DNA of 64,000 bases from Pseudomonas sp. ATCC 13867 (GCF_000349845.1 NC_020829.1:2046001-2110000), one strand, 5' to 3'. Shown: positions 46,077 through 57,095, counted from the stretch's first letter. Notes: generated by a model not told the origin, from the sequence alone. Made by a program: numbers and translations.

Positions 46077-46598
46077 ATGGGCGGTCTGCGATTCTGGTTG
46101 TTGCTCGGCGCGTTGCTGGCGTCCGGGTCGGCGTGGGCGGACATGCAGGTGGTCTGGCCGGAGGGCTGGAGTGTCTCGCGCACTCCGGAGGATGCGGCGG
46201 CCGATGCTCCGGTGATTCGCCAGCGCGGTGTGCGCATGGCAGAGGATGGTTCTCAGGCGTTGGTCATGGAGGTTACGCGTAGCCGTTTGGCTGCCGACGC
46301 TTCCGTCAATGTGGAGAAGGTCATCGTCGAGATGCGCAAGGCGCTGCAGAAGGACTTTCTTCGTCAGGGCTTCCAGGCGGCCTGCAGCAGGCCGCAGGCG
46401 GTGAAACTGGGCGGCCTTGAGGGGCTGGAGGTGCGCTGTGGTATCAGTCGAAACGGTACCGAGGTGCTGAAGCAGGCGTTGCAGGTGGCGCTGGGAGCTG
46501 GGGCGGCCTATTCGCTGACCTATGCGGCGCCGGCGGAGCACTATGCGGCGCTTGCGGGGGAGATTGAGTCGGTCAAGGCGGGGATCAGTCTGCGCTGA
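46077..46598 (+). CDS. DUF4946-like exported protein
   Basis: A 173-residue protein with signal peptide GGLRFWLLLGALLASGSAWA cleaved before DMQVVWPEGW. The body has a TPEDAAADAPVIRQRGVRM segment and a VEVRC-like strand near residue 120. It matches what I recall of the Pseudomonas DUF4946 family, whose function is unknown. ATG 46077 is chosen over an upstream GTG because GGAGG is properly spaced before it. A terminator follows. Confidence 0.78.
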   Translation: MGGLRFWLLLGALLASGSAWADMQVVWPEGWSVSRTPEDAAADAPVIRQRGVRMAEDGSQALVMEVTRSRLAADASVNVEKVIVEMRKALQKDFLRQGFQAACSRPQAVKLGGLEGLEVRCGISRNGTEVLKQALQVALGAGAAYSLTYAAPAEHYAALAGEIESVKAGISLR

Positions 46599-46643
46599 CC
46601 TTTGTGCAAATCGCTGCCTTGTATATAGAAGGCAGAAAGCAAG

Positions 46644-46666
46644 AAGCCCCGCTTCGGCGGGGCTTT
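46644..46666 (+). terminator. Terminator after the DUF4946-like gene
   Basis: AAGCCCCGC, loop TTCG, GCGGGGCTT, TT. Confidence 0.85.
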
Positions 46667-46678
46667 TCATTGTCAGGC

Positions 46679-46903
46679 TCAAGCGGCGAGGGTGGCTTGC
46701 ACGCGCTCGATGACTGCTTGCAGCGGTGCTTCGTCCTGATACTGCTGGGGATAGAGGCGCTCGGTGTGCTTGGCGATGCCGTGCTCGTTCACCAGCGTGA
46801 AGCTGAAGCCGTGCTTGCGCTTGGCCTGGATGATGCAGTTCAGTGGGGCGAAGGCTGCCGATAGGGCGTGAATCGCCTCCTGGATATGCGGGGAGGTTTT
46901 CAT
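46679..46903 (-). CDS. Small DUF3509-like protein
   Basis: A 74-residue protein: IQEAIHALSAAFAPLNCIIQ, then GFSFTLVNEHGIAKHTERLY and a C-terminal helix PLQAVIERVQATLAA. It resembles the small Pseudomonas DUF3509 proteins, function unknown. ATG 46903 fits the family start; a GGAAAG lies somewhat far upstream. It is convergent with the DUF4946-like gene. Confidence 0.72.
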   Translation of the reverse strand: MKTSPHIQEAIHALSAAFAPLNCIIQAKRKHGFSFTLVNEHGIAKHTERLYPQQYQDEAPLQAVIERVQATLAA

Positions 46904-47309
46904 TGTCTTGTCTTTCCAAATAGGTAACGGTCTTGTGACCGTTGAAATCGTAAAAAGCTCCGGGTGCACTCTGAGGATGCAGAAGGCGTGTGACCGGAAT
47001 ATGGCAGCGAATGGAAACTTGAGGGTCGGTTCGCGTCAGTCTGCAGTGTTGGGTGAAGGCAGTTGAACTGACGTGGGCGCTATCGCTCGGGCAAACTTTC
47101 CTGGCGCGGCTGACGTGCTCTGGAATCGATGCGGAGGAGGCGCTGGCCGTGGCCCTGTGGTGCCCAGCTCCAACCCTGGATCAAGGTAGGGAAGTGCTGG
47201 GAGGGGCGACCTTAGGTTTGGTGCTCGCTTTCAGAATTATAGGGGTTTCTGTTGAAAATGGCCAGACGATGTTGGGCCGCTGGTCAGAATCATTGCGAGT
47301 CTGTAAAGA
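46904..47309. other. Intergenic gap without a recognisable gene
   Basis: This 406-base stretch should carry the promoter of the DUF3509-like gene. Open frames across it have no start signal, codon pattern or family resemblance that I can support. No repeat of the families seen elsewhere is present. Confidence 0.4.
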
Positions 47310-47341
47310 AAAGCCGCAGGGCGGGAGCGCTCTGCGGCTTT
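47310..47341 (-). terminator. Terminator of the mvaU-like gene
   Basis: AAAGCCGCAG (47310-47319) pairs with CTGCGGCTTT (47332-47341). Leftward it is followed by TCTTTACAG. It begins 5 bases after the stop codon. Confidence 0.88.
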
Positions 47342-47346
47342 GGGGC

Positions 47347-47700
47347 TTACTTCTGCAGCCAGGATTCGACGGTTTCGGCGCCGTATTGTTGCTTCCAGGC
47401 TTTCAGGGTCTTGTGATTGCCGCCCTTGGTCTCGATGATTTCACCGGAGTTCGGGTTCTTGTAGGTTTTCAGCTGGCGGCTGCGGCGATGCTGGATCGGC
47501 GCCGGTTCACCGGTGGGTTGCGGGTCAAGAATGTTGATGACGTTCCGCAGGTTCATGCCGTACTGGTCCATCAGGGCTTGCAGTTGGTCCTTGAACTCCA
47601 GTTCCTTTTTCAGGCTGCTGTCGTTCTTGAGTTTCTCCAGCAGTGCGAGTTGTTCTTTAAGCTGGCGTTCGGCTTCGCGGAACTCCGCAAGTTTGGACAT
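47347..47700 (-). CDS. mvaU: MvaU-type H-NS-like xenogeneic silencer
   Basis: A 117-residue nucleoid protein. The N-terminal oligomerisation coiled coil is SKLAEFREAERQLKEQLALL (residues 2-21) and beyond; a flexible linker (DPQPTGEPAPIQHRRSRQ) leads to the DNA-binding domain KTYKNPNSGEIIETKGGNHK...AWKQQYGAETVESWL. MvaT and MvaU bind AT-rich, often foreign, DNA and silence it. The MSKLAEF start and the length fit MvaU better than MvaT. The chosen ATG is 47700. Confidence 0.92.
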   Translation of the reverse strand: MSKLAEFREAERQLKEQLALLEKLKNDSSLKKELEFKDQLQALMDQYGMNLRNVINILDPQPTGEPAPIQHRRSRQLKTYKNPNSGEIIETKGGNHKTLKAWKQQYGAETVESWLQK

Positions 47701-47938
47701 CATATGCTCCCGTCGGCAGGGGTGAATTGTGGGGCGATTTTCTGTTCTTGTCGTTATCGCCGTCAACTATGGATATGAATTGTTGCGATTCGGAAAATAT
47801 GCCTTAAACCTTCCGGGCTGTTATCCAGGGGGCACGGCTTAGTTGTTTTCTGGGGATAATGCGCGGACTAAGGGAGGCTTCGTCAAATCCCTGTGAAAGC
47901 TGTGTGATTCATTGTGGTGCGTTGAGTGCGAGAGCGGG

Positions 47939-48772
47939 ATGAATAGCGAGAGTGTGCGGTATCGGGTCAATGATTATGAACTCGCGTGCCTGGTGGCGGG
48001 GCGGGGGGTGCCGCTTGTGCTGGTTCATGGTTCTCTCTGTGATTACCGCTATTGGCAGGGGCAGTTCGCTGCGTTATCTGGCCGCTATCATGTAGTGGCG
48101 CCTAGCCTGCGGCACTATTTTCCCGAGCAGTGGGATGGTAATGGGACGGGTTTTACTACTGAGCAGCATATGAGCGATCTGCTTGCATTGTTGGATCAAT
48201 TGCCCGGTCCGGTGCATCTGTTGGGGCATTCGCGCGGTGGCAACCTTTGTCTGCGCGTGGCCCTGGCGGCGCCGGAGAAGTTGCGCTCCCTGACATTGGC
48301 CGATCCTGGCGGGGATTTTGCGGAAGACGTATTCCGTATGGTGGACTTGGTATCGCCAATATCCCCGCTTGAGCGCAATCAGTTCCGTCAGCAAGCGCTG
48401 ATGATGATACGCGCGGGGCAGGTTGGCGAAGGGTTGCAGCTCTTCGTGGATACGGTGAGCGGTGCGGGCGTGTGGGAGCGTTCTTCCCGACAGTTCCGTG
48501 AAATGGCCACGGCCAATGCCATGACCCTGGTAGGGCAGGTGACGGACCATCCGCTGCCGATTTCCCGTGCTCAACTCGAGCAACTGCAATTGCCGGTGCT
48601 GCTGATCGGCGGGGCAAAAAGCCCGGAGCCTTTTCCGCGGATCATCCAGGCGCTGCAATCGACCCTGGCGGGCGCCCGTACTTCAATGATTTCCGGTGCT
48701 TCTCATGGCATGAATGTCATCCGTCCGGCGTCCTTCAATCGCACCGTGCTGGAATTTGTCGATCAATACTGA
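47939..48772 (+). CDS. Alpha/beta hydrolase
   Basis: A 277-residue hydrolase. The oxyanion loop is LVLVHGSLCDYRYWQGQF, the nucleophile elbow is LLGHSRGGNLCLRVAL (Ser near residue 100), and the catalytic His is in SGASHGMNVIRP near the C-terminus. The acid residue is not obvious: the usual Asp position reads LIGGAKSPEPFP. Codon use is less GC-rich at third positions than in neighbouring genes (many TAT, TGT, GAT). It precedes thrS, as PA2745 does in PAO1 (from memory). Substrate unknown. Confidence 0.87.
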   Translation: MNSESVRYRVNDYELACLVAGRGVPLVLVHGSLCDYRYWQGQFAALSGRYHVVAPSLRHYFPEQWDGNGTGFTTEQHMSDLLALLDQLPGPVHLLGHSRGGNLCLRVALAAPEKLRSLTLADPGGDFAEDVFRMVDLVSPISPLERNQFRQQALMMIRAGQVGEGLQLFVDTVSGAGVWERSSRQFREMATANAMTLVGQVTDHPLPISRAQLEQLQLPVLLIGGAKSPEPFPRIIQALQSTLAGARTSMISGASHGMNVIRPASFNRTVLEFVDQY

Positions 48773-48828
48773 GCGAAGTCGGGGGTGGCCGCTCGTCAGT
48801 TACCCAAAGTTGCAGTAACATCCCACGC

Positions 48829-48856
48829 CTTGCCCGCTATCGCTTGCGGGCAGGTT
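48829..48856 (+). terminator. Terminator between the hydrolase gene and thrS
   Basis: TGCCCGC (48831-48837) pairs with GCGGGCA (48846-48852), extended by flanking CC/GG, then TTTTCC. Confidence 0.7.
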
Positions 48857-49015
48857 TTCCGATTTCTTCCAGTGATCTCCGTCCGCGCGCTAAGGCGCAG
48901 GGTGCCGACAAGGCGCCTGCCACTGTGAGGCAGGCCTACCCGGCGGGCGACGCTTACTGGCACATCCCAACCCATGTGGCCTTTCGTAGGGGTCACCACT
49001 AGGAGAGGAGGCGCC

Positions 49016-50938
49016 ATGCCCATCATTACTCTTCCCGACGGTAGTCAGCGTTCCTTCGATCATCCGGTCAGCGTGACCGAGGTGGCGCAATCCATTGGCG
49101 CAGGCCTGGCGAAAGCCACCCTGGCCGGCAAGGTCAACGGCCGCCTGGTCGATGCCTGCGACATCATCGACAGCGACGCGACCTTGCAGATCATTACCCC
49201 GAAGGACGAGGACGGGCTGGAAATCATCCGCCACTCCTGCGCTCACCTGGTGGGCCATGCGGTCAAGCAACTGTATCCGACCGCCAAGATGGTCATCGGC
49301 CCGGTGATCGACGAAGGCTTCTATTACGACATCGCCTTCGAGCGCCCCTTCACGCCGGAAGACATGGCTGCCATCGAAAAGCGCATGGCCGAGCTGATCG
49401 AGAAGGACTACGACGTCATCAAGAAGATGACGCCGCGTGCCGAAGTCATCGAGACCTTCAAGGCTCGTGGCGAGGAATACAAGCTGCGCCTCATCGACGA
49501 CATGCCGGACGAGAAGGCTATGGGCCTGTACTTCCATGAGGAGTACGTGGACATGTGCCGCGGCCCGCACGTGCCGAACACCCGTTTCCTGAAAGCCTTC
49601 AAGCTGACCAAGATTTCCGGTGCCTACTGGCGCGGCGACTCGAAGAACGAGCAACTGCAGCGCGTCTACGGCACCGCCTGGGCGGACAAGAAGCAGCTGG
49701 CTGCCTACATCCAGCGCATCGAGGAAGCCGAGAAACGCGACCATCGCCGCATCGGCAAGCAGCTCGACCTCTTCCACCTCCAGGAAGAAGCGCCGGGCAT
49801 GGTCTTCTGGCATCCGAACGGTTGGACCGTCTATCAGGTGCTCGAGCAGTACATGCGCAAGGTGCAGCGCGACCACGGCTACGTGGAAGTGCGTACCCCG
49901 CAGGTCGTCGACCGCATCCTCTGGGAGCGTTCCGGCCACTGGACCAACTACGCCGAAAACATGTTCACCACGGCGTCGGAAAGCCGCGACTTCGCGGTCA
50001 AGCCGATGAACTGCCCATGCCACGTGCAGATCTTCAACCAGGGCCTGAAGTCCTACCGCGACCTGCCGCTGCGCCTCGCCGAGTTCGGCGCCTGCCACCG
50101 CAACGAGCCGTCCGGCGCGCTGCATGGCATCATGCGCGTGCGTGGCTTCACCCAGGACGACGCCCATATCTTCTGCACCGAAGAGCAAGTGAAGAAGGAA
50201 GCGGCCGACTTCATCAAGCTGACCCTGCAGGTCTACTCGGACTTCGGTTTCACCGATGTCTCCATGAAGCTGTCCACTCGTCCGGCCAAGCGCGTTGGTT
50301 CCGAGGAGCTGTGGGATCGCGCCGAAAGCGCGCTGGCCGACGCTCTGAACGAATCCGGCCTGGAGTGGGAGTACCAGCCGGGCGAGGGCGCGTTCTACGG
50401 TCCGAAGATCGAGTTCACCCTGAAGGACTGCCTCGGCCGTAACTGGCAGTGCGGCACCCTGCAGTACGATCCGAACTTGCCGGAGCGTCTGGATGCCAGC
50501 TATATCGCCGAAGATAACAGTCGTACCCGCCCGGTCATGCTGCACCGCGCGATCCTCGGCTCCTTCGAGCGCTTCATCGGCATGCTGATCGAGCACTATG
50601 CCGGCCTGTTCCCGGCCTGGCTCGCACCGACCCAGGCCGTGGTGATGAATATCACTGACAAGCAGGGCGAATGGGCTGAAGAAGTGGTGCGCCAGCTCGA
50701 GCAAAGCGGATTCCGTGCCAAGTCCGACTTGAGAAACGAGAAAATTGGCTTTAAAATCCGCGAGCATACTTTGCTCAAGGTTCCCTATCTCCTGGTTATT
50801 GGAGATCGGGAAGTTGAATCGCAGGCCGTCGCCGTACGTACGCGCGAAGGGGCAGACCTCGGCTCGATGCCGGTCGCCCAGTTCGCTGAGCTGCTCGCTC
50901 AGGCGGTTTCCCGGCGTGGTCGCCAAGACTCGGAGTAA
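49016..50938 (+). CDS. thrS: Threonyl-tRNA synthetase
   Basis: A 640-residue class II synthetase. It has an N-terminal TGS domain ([20 protein letters not shown]), an editing domain with [16 protein letters not shown] and the late YVDMCRGPH motif, a catalytic core (motif 2 [20 protein letters not shown]; motif 3 [20 protein letters not shown]) and a C-terminal anticodon domain from about residue 535. AGGAGAGGAGG precedes the ATG at 49016. It is followed after 2 bases by infC. Confidence 0.98.
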   Translation: MPIITLPDGSQRSFDHPVSVTEVAQSIGAGLAKATLAGKVNGRLVDACDIIDSDATLQIITPKDEDGLEIIRHSCAHLVGHAVKQLYPTAKMVIGPVIDEGFYYDIAFERPFTPEDMAAIEKRMAELIEKDYDVIKKMTPRAEVIETFKARGEEYKLRLIDDMPDEKAMGLYFHEEYVDMCRGPHVPNTRFLKAFKLTKISGAYWRGDSKNEQLQRVYGTAWADKKQLAAYIQRIEEAEKRDHRRIGKQLDLFHLQEEAPGMVFWHPNGWTVYQVLEQYMRKVQRDHGYVEVRTPQVVDRILWERSGHWTNYAENMFTTASESRDFAVKPMNCPCHVQIFNQGLKSYRDLPLRLAEFGACHRNEPSGALHGIMRVRGFTQDDAHIFCTEEQVKKEAADFIKLTLQVYSDFGFTDVSMKLSTRPAKRVGSEELWDRAESALADALNESGLEWEYQPGEGAFYGPKIEFTLKDCLGRNWQCGTLQYDPNLPERLDASYIAEDNSRTRPVMLHRAILGSFERFIGMLIEHYAGLFPAWLAPTQAVVMNITDKQGEWAEEVVRQLEQSGFRAKSDLRNEKIGFKIREHTLLKVPYLLVIGDREVESQAVAVRTREGADLGSMPVAQFAELLAQAVSRRGRQDSE

Positions 50939-50940
50939 TC

Positions 50941-51489
50941 ATTATTAAGCGTGAAATGAGACAGGATAAGCGGGCTCTCCCGAAACCGCCGATCAACGAG
51001 AATATCACCGCCCGTGAGGTTCGTCTGATTGGTGCTGACGGTCAGCAGATAGGAGTGGTGTCCCTCGACGAGGCCCTCCGTCTAGCCGACGAGGCCAAGC
51101 TGGACCTGGTGGAAATTTCTGCTGATGCGGTGCCCCCTGTCTGCCGCATCATGGACTACGGCAAGCACCTCTTCGAAAAGAAGAAGCAGGCCGCTGCTGC
51201 GAAGAAGAACCAGCACCAGCAACAGATCAAAGAAATCAAGTTTCGTCCAGGGACGGAAGAAGGGGATTACCAGGTAAAACTACGCAACCTGGTACGTTTC
51301 CTTAATGAAGGGGACAAGGCCAAGGTATCGCTTCGATTCCGTGGTCGTGAGATGGCCCACCAGGAGCTGGGCATGGAGCTGTTGAAGCGGGTCGAAAACG
51401 ACCTCGCCGAGATCGGCACCGTGGAACAGCATCCCAAGCTGGAAGGACGCCAGTTGATGATGGTCATCGCTCCCAAGAAGCGTAAATAA
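50941..51489 (+). CDS. infC: Translation initiation factor IF-3 (non-AUG start)
   Basis: IF-3 keeps 30S subunits free and proofreads the start codon. Called here as 182 residues from ATT at 50941, because GGAG (50932-50935, inside the thrS 3' end) is spaced 5 bases from it, while the in-frame ATG at 50956 has no Shine-Dalgarno sequence. An ATT start is the classic device by which IF-3 represses its own synthesis in E. coli. Core motifs: [54 protein letters not shown] and [18 protein letters not shown]. If the ATG is used the protein has 177 residues. Confidence 0.95.
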   Translation: MIKREMRQDKRALPKPPINENITAREVRLIGADGQQIGVVSLDEALRLADEAKLDLVEISADAVPPVCRIMDYGKHLFEKKKQAAAAKKNQHQQQIKEIKFRPGTEEGDYQVKLRNLVRFLNEGDKAKVSLRFRGREMAHQELGMELLKRVENDLAEIGTVEQHPKLEGRQLMMVIAPKKRK

Positions 51490-51549
51490 CCTCCCGGGCA
51501 CTGGCAGGCCTGATGGTTATCAGTTGTTAACGAATGCGGAGTACTAAAC

Positions 51550-51744
51550 ATGCCAAAGATGAAAACCAAGAGTGGCGCCAAGAAGCGCTTCAAAGTGACT
51601 GCTGGTGGCATCAAGCACAAGCACGCTTTCAAGAGCCACATCCTGACCAAAATGACCACCAAGCGTAAGCGTCAGCTGCGCGGCACTTCGATGCTCGCTG
51701 CTTCCGACGTTCGCCGTGTAGAACGCTCCCTGCGTCTGCGTTGA
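51550..51744 (+). CDS. rpmI: 50S ribosomal protein L35
   Basis: A 64-residue basic protein: [39 protein letters not shown] and a C-terminal [12 protein letters not shown]. Standard length and order infC-rpmI-rplT. GGAG precedes the ATG. Feedback by L20 on this mRNA is known in E. coli; the 60-base infC-rpmI spacer could carry such a site, but I cannot show it. Confidence 0.98.
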   Translation: MPKMKTKSGAKKRFKVTAGGIKHKHAFKSHILTKMTTKRKRQLRGTSMLAASDVRRVERSLRLR

Positions 51745-51765
51745 TTTCTGGTAGAGGATAAATAA

Positions 51766-52122
51766 ATGGCTCGTGTTAAGCGTGGCGTGATTGCCCGTCG
51801 TCGTCACAAGAAGATCCTGAAGCTCGCAAAAGGCTACTACGGCGCGCGTTCGCGCGTGTTCCGCGTTGCCAAGCAGGCGGTAATCAAGGCTGGCCAATAC
51901 GCCTACCGTGACCGTCGTCAGCGCAAGCGTCAGTTCCGCGCCCTGTGGATCGCCCGTATCAACGCTGGTGCTCGTCAGAACGGTCTGTCCTACAGCCGTC
52001 TGATCGCTGGCCTGAAAAAGGCGGCCATCGAGATCGACCGTAAGGTCCTGGCCGATCTGGCTGTGAACGAAAAAGCGGCGTTTACCGCGATTGTCGAGAA
52101 AGCGAAGGCCAGCCTGGCTTAA
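51766..52122 (+). CDS. rplT: 50S ribosomal protein L20
   Basis: A 118-residue 23S rRNA-binding assembly protein: [58 protein letters not shown]. Length and order are typical. It follows rpmI after 21 bases. Confidence 0.98.
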
Positions 52123-52167
52123 GCCCCACGACAGTTACCGGATCTCGGTCCGGACGTAACGTCACCG

Positions 52168-53236
<1,069 letters not shown>

Positions 53237-53270
53237 CCCGCACGACCGTCAACGCATTTAGGAGAGCAGG

Positions 53271-55649
53271 ATGAAATTCAGTGAACAGTGGCTGCGGAGC
53301 TGGGTAAATCCGCAGGTATCCCGTGACGAGCTGGTCGCTCGTCTGTCCATGGCTGGCCTCGAGGTCGACGCCGTGATCCCGGTTGCCGGCCAGTTCAGCG
53401 GCGTGGTCGTTGGCGAAGTGCTGTCGACCGAACAGCACCCGGACGCCGACAAGCTGCGCGTCTGCCAGGTCAGCAACGGTTCGGAGACCTTCCAGGTCGT
53501 CTGTGGCGCGCCCAACGTGCGCCCAGGCCTGAAGATCCCCTTCGCCATGATCGGCGCCGAGCTGCCGGGCGACTTCAAGATCAAGAAAGCCAAGCTGCGC
53601 GGCGTTGAATCCAACGGCATGCTCTGCTCGGCCAAAGAGCTGGAAATCAGCGAAGAGAACGCCGGCCTGATGGAGCTCGCCGCTGATGCGCCGGTGGGCG
53701 CCAACATCCGCGACTACCTCGAACTGGACGACGCCTCCATCGAGATCGGCCTGACCCCGAACCGCGGCGACTGCCTGTCCCTGACTGGCCTCGCTCGCGA
53801 AGTCGGTGCGTTGTACAGCGCCGAGGTCAAGCCGGTGGTGGTCAACGCCGTTGCTCCGCACATCGACGAAGTGCGCAACGTCGAGCTGCTCGCGCCCAAG
53901 GCCTGCCCGCGCTACCTCGGTCGCGTTGTCCGCAACGTCGACCTGAGCAAGCCGTCCCCGCTGTGGATGGTCGAGCGCCTGCGCCGTTCCGACATCCGCA
54001 GCATCGACGCCGCCGTCGATATCACCAACTACGTGATGATCGAACTGGGCCAGCCGATGCACGCCTTCGACCTCGACGAGATCAAGGGCGGCGTGCGCGT
54101 GCGCATGGCGGAGGAGGGCGAAAAGCTCGTCCTGCTCGATGGCCAGGAAGTCACCCTGCGTGCCGACACCCTGGTGATCGCCGACCACGAACGCGCCCTG
54201 GCCATTGCCGGCGTGATGGGTGGCGAGCACAGCGGCGTCAGCGCCAAGACCCGCGACCTGTTCCTCGAAAGCGCCTTCTTCGACAGCATCGCCGTGGCCG
54301 GCAAGGCTCGCTCCTACGGCCTGCACACCGATGCCTCGCATCGCTTCGAACGTGGCGTGGACTCGCAGCTGGCCCGTCGCGCCATGGAGCGCGCCACCGA
54401 ACTGCTGCTGCAGATCGTCGGCGGCGAAGCCGGCCCGATCGTGGAAGCGGTCGACGAGGCCGACCTGCCCAAGGTTGCTCCGGTCACCCTGCGTGCCGAG
54501 CGCGTCACCCAGATGCTGGGCATGACCCTGGAAAACGCCGAGATCGAGCGTCTGCTCACCGCTCTGGAGTTCGACGTCCAGAAGGCCGGCGCCGATGCCT
54601 GGACTGTGGGTGTGCCGAGCCATCGCTTCGACGTCTCCATCGAAGTCGACCTGATCGAAGAGCTGGGCCGCCTGTACGGCTACAACCGTCTGCCGGTTCG
54701 CTACCCGCAGGCCCGCCTGGCGCCGAACACCAAGTCCGAGTCTCAGGCCGAACTGCCGGCACTGCGCCGCCTGCTGGTCGCCCGCGACTACCAGGAAGCC
54801 ATTACCTACAGCTTCATCGATCCCAAGCTGTTCCAGCTGTTCCACCCTGGCGTTGAGCCGCTGATGCTGGCCAACCCGATCTCTGCCGACATGGCCGCCA
54901 TGCGTGCCTCGCTCTGGCCGGGTCTGGTGAAGTCCCTGCAGCACAACCTCAACCGCCAGCAGACCCGCGTGCGCCTGTTCGAAAGCGGCCTGCGCTTCGT
55001 TGGTCAGTTGGAAGGGCTGGTGCAGGAAAACATGCTCGCCGGCGTCGTCTGCGGTGCCCGTCAGCCGGAAGGCTGGGCCAACGGCCGCGAGAGCGTCGAC
55101 TTCTTCGACGTGAAAGCCGACGTCGAAGCGCTACTGGGTAGCGCCGGCGCCATCGATGCCTTCACCTTCTCCCCGGCGGAGCACCCGGCGCTGCATCCGG
55201 GCCAGACCGCCAGGATCGAGCGTGACGGCGTGCTCGTCGGTTATCTGGGTGCCCTGCACCCGGAGCTGGCCAGGGCGTTGGACGTGGATCGCCCGGTCTA
55301 TGCCTTCGAGCTGGTACTGGCCGAGGTCGCCAAGGGCCGCCTGCCGAAATTCAGCGAACTGTCGCGCTTCCCCGAAGTGCGCCGTGACCTGGCGCTGATC
55401 GTCGATCTGGATACCCCGGCCGAATTCGTCCTGGCAAATATCCGTGAAATGGCGGGCGAATGGCTGACGGACCTCAGGCTGTTTGACGTCTACCACGGTA
55501 AAGGCATTGATCCGCTTAGAAAAAGCTTGGCGGTTGGCTTGACCTGGCAGCATCCATCACGCACTCTTAACGATGACGAGGTGAACGCGACTACGCAGAA
55601 TATCGTCGCCTCGCTGGAACAAAGGTTCAACGCCACGTTAAGGAAGTAG
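53271..55649 (+). CDS. pheT: Phenylalanyl-tRNA synthetase beta subunit
   Basis: A 792-residue partner of PheS. Domains in order: an EMAP/OB-fold tRNA-binding domain (GVVVGEVLSTEQHPDADKLR, near residue 45), the B3/4 editing domain (GLTPNRGDCLSLTGLAREVG), B5 (LEFDVQKAGADAWTVGVPSH), the catalytic-like core (ELPALRRLLVARDYQEAITY) and a C-terminal ferredoxin-fold anticodon-binding domain (LSRFPEVRRDLALIVD; ATTQNIVASLEQRF). The stop is three bases before ihfA. Confidence 0.98.
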   Translation: MKFSEQWLRSWVNPQVSRDELVARLSMAGLEVDAVIPVAGQFSGVVVGEVLSTEQHPDADKLRVCQVSNGSETFQVVCGAPNVRPGLKIPFAMIGAELPGDFKIKKAKLRGVESNGMLCSAKELEISEENAGLMELAADAPVGANIRDYLELDDASIEIGLTPNRGDCLSLTGLAREVGALYSAEVKPVVVNAVAPHIDEVRNVELLAPKACPRYLGRVVRNVDLSKPSPLWMVERLRRSDIRSIDAAVDITNYVMIELGQPMHAFDLDEIKGGVRVRMAEEGEKLVLLDGQEVTLRADTLVIADHERALAIAGVMGGEHSGVSAKTRDLFLESAFFDSIAVAGKARSYGLHTDASHRFERGVDSQLARRAMERATELLLQIVGGEAGPIVEAVDEADLPKVAPVTLRAERVTQMLGMTLENAEIERLLTALEFDVQKAGADAWTVGVPSHRFDVSIEVDLIEELGRLYGYNRLPVRYPQARLAPNTKSESQAELPALRRLLVARDYQEAITYSFIDPKLFQLFHPGVEPLMLANPISADMAAMRASLWPGLVKSLQHNLNRQQTRVRLFESGLRFVGQLEGLVQENMLAGVVCGARQPEGWANGRESVDFFDVKADVEALLGSAGAIDAFTFSPAEHPALHPGQTARIERDGVLVGYLGALHPELARALDVDRPVYAFELVLAEVAKGRLPKFSELSRFPEVRRDLALIVDLDTPAEFVLANIREMAGEWLTDLRLFDVYHGKGIDPLRKSLAVGLTWQHPSRTLNDDEVNATTQNIVASLEQRFNATLRK

Positions 55650-55652
55650 CGT

Positions 55653-55955
55653 ATGGGGGCTCTGACGAAAGCTGAAATTGCTGAACGTCTGTACGAAGAG
55701 CTGGGCCTGAATAAGCGGGAAGCCAAGGAACTGGTGGAGCTCTTCTTCGAAGAGATCCGCCAGGCGCTGGAGCATAACGAACAGGTGAAGTTGTCGGGTT
55801 TCGGCAACTTCGACCTGCGCGACAAGCGCCAGCGTCCGGGACGCAACCCGAAGACGGGAGAGGAAATCCCGATCACAGCCCGGCGCGTCGTCACCTTTCG
55901 TCCAGGGCAGAAACTGAAGGCCAGGGTTGAAGCTTATGCTGGAACCAAGTCATAA
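55653..55955 (+). CDS. ihfA: Integration host factor alpha subunit
   Basis: A 100-residue DNA-bending protein that pairs with IhfB. It has the HU/IHF fold: [40 protein letters not shown], and the DNA-inserting arm [20 protein letters not shown]. It follows pheT after three bases and overlaps the next gene by 20 bases, the standard gammaproteobacterial arrangement. Confidence 0.98.
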   Translation: MGALTKAEIAERLYEELGLNKREAKELVELFFEEIRQALEHNEQVKLSGFGNFDLRDKRQRPGRNPKTGEEIPITARRVVTFRPGQKLKARVEAYAGTKS

Positions 55956-56292
55956 CGACGAGTTGCCCCCCATTCCGGGCAAGCGCTATTTCACCATCGG
56001 TGAAGTAAGTGACCTTTGCGCGGTAAAGCCGCACGTGCTGCGGTACTGGGAACAGGAGTTCCCGCAACTCAACCCGGTCAAGCGACGAGGCAACCGGCGC
56101 TACTACCAGCGTCAGGACGTGCTCATGATCCGCCAGATCCGCGCGCTGCTCTACGATCAGGGCTTCACCATCGGTGGTGCCCGCCAGCGCCTCACTGGCG
56201 ATGAAGCCCGCGAGGACGCCACACAGTACAAGCAACTGATCCGGCAGATGATCGCCGAATTGGAAGACGTGCTGCACGTCTTGCGCAAGTAA
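55936..56292 (+). CDS. MerR-family transcriptional regulator
   Basis: A 118-residue MerR-type protein: [20 protein letters not shown] (helix-turn-helix), [20 protein letters not shown] (wing) and a C-terminal dimerisation helix ([20 protein letters not shown]). It has no metal-binding or effector domain, as for the conserved gene downstream of ihfA in pseudomonads. ATG 55936 gives the usual [15 protein letters not shown] start and lies inside the ihfA end, so the genes are coupled. Targets are unknown. Confidence 0.95.
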   Translation: MLEPSHNDELPPIPGKRYFTIGEVSDLCAVKPHVLRYWEQEFPQLNPVKRRGNRRYYQRQDVLMIRQIRALLYDQGFTIGGARQRLTGDEAREDATQYKQLIRQMIAELEDVLHVLRK

Positions 56293-56314
56293 CTGAAAAA
56301 AATGAAAAAAGCAC

Positions 56315-56343
56315 TTCTCCGAAGCAAATGCTTGGGGTATAGT
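56315..56343 (+). promoter_or_regulatory. Likely promoter of tRNA-Pro
   Basis: TATAGT at 56338-56343 is a good -10 with a GC-rich discriminator after it; the -35 (TTCTCC at 56315-56320) is poor. The tRNA starts 34 bases downstream. Confidence 0.55.
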
Positions 56344-56376
56344 GCGATCCGCTTCTGAGGGAACTCAAAAGCAACG

Positions 56377-56454
<78 letters not shown>

Positions 56455-56472
56455 ATATATTCAATGACTTAG

Positions 56473-56492
56473 CCGCCTTCGGGCGGTTTTGT
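56473..56492 (+). terminator. tRNA-Pro terminator
   Basis: CCGCC, loop TTCG, GGCGG and then TTTTGTCG. Confidence 0.75.
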
Positions 56493-56535
56493 CGTTTCTG
56501 GGCAGTGACTTTTCAAGTGGCACGCCCCTTTTCGA

Positions 56536-56685
56536 CTAGCCCATCCTCCTCTTTAGAATCGTAAGCGCCGGTGCGCGACGGTCGGTTGCTGATACCTTGT
56601 TGGCTGCCTCAATCAGCTTGTCCAGCTCCGCCGCGGAGTAGTGGCTGGTGATGCTGCCGTTCTTGTGGCCCAGTAGCCCTCTCTC
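56536..56685 (-). pseudogene. Phage-type tyrosine integrase, C-terminal remnant
   Basis: On the minus strand a frame ending at TAG 56536-56538 reads LLGHKNGSITSHYSAAELDK and continues to LTILKRRMG. This is the C-terminal box II region of a tyrosine recombinase: LLGH carries the conserved His and the Tyr in THYS/SHYS is the nucleophile. Upstream of about 56685 the sequence departs from any integrase, so only the last ~45 residues survive. The position right after tRNA-Pro is a classic integration site. It marks an old prophage or island insertion. Confidence 0.8.
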
Positions 56686-57095
56686 TCCACAACACGCTTG
56701 ATAGTCAAGAAGGGAGGCGGGCTGTAGTCCGCATACTCCAACGGGGAATAGGAGCGGATAGGCTTGCCTCTGTAGGCGAGCGCCGAAGTGTAACGTCGCC
56801 AGCAGGGGAGCGTCAGGCTGCAGTCCTGAATCATGAGCGGGATTGATACGCGGGCCTGAGGAGCTCCTTGTATATTGGGGATGATATCTGTCGGTCTGTG
56901 GGCGACTACTCCAGTTACGGCGGCGAGGTGTCCTTCGGTAGGCGCTGCGATGGGTGTCCGCGGGTTAGCCGGGGCGTACGAGAGCCTATGGGTTCAACAG
57001 CTTTCCAGGTGGATCTACACACGAGCTCCAGCGGGGCCGCCCCTCATTGCCATCATTGGGACCCCATACGCTTAGAGTTGGCATTCGTACGACAT
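56686..57095. other. Scrambled region between integrase remnant and SDR pseudogene
   Basis: No intact gene or clear family is seen in these 410 bases. One minus-strand frame (56613-56834) is open for 73 codons but partly overlaps the integrase remnant in another frame. Composition is less GC-rich than in flanking genes. It looks like decayed mobile-element DNA. Confidence 0.45.

Noticed and set aside
47053..47778. Plus-strand frame over the mvaU-like gene.
   Set aside because: The minus-strand MvaU-like protein has clear homology and a terminator; the opposite frame has neither.
48890..50926. Long minus-strand frame opposite thrS, and a similar one opposite pheT (53058-54944).
   Set aside because: Both lie wholly over essential synthetase genes, lack start signals and resemble no protein family.
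56613..56834. 73-codon minus-strand frame near the integrase remnant.
   Set aside because: It shares DNA with the integrase C-terminus in another frame, and its own translation resembles no family.
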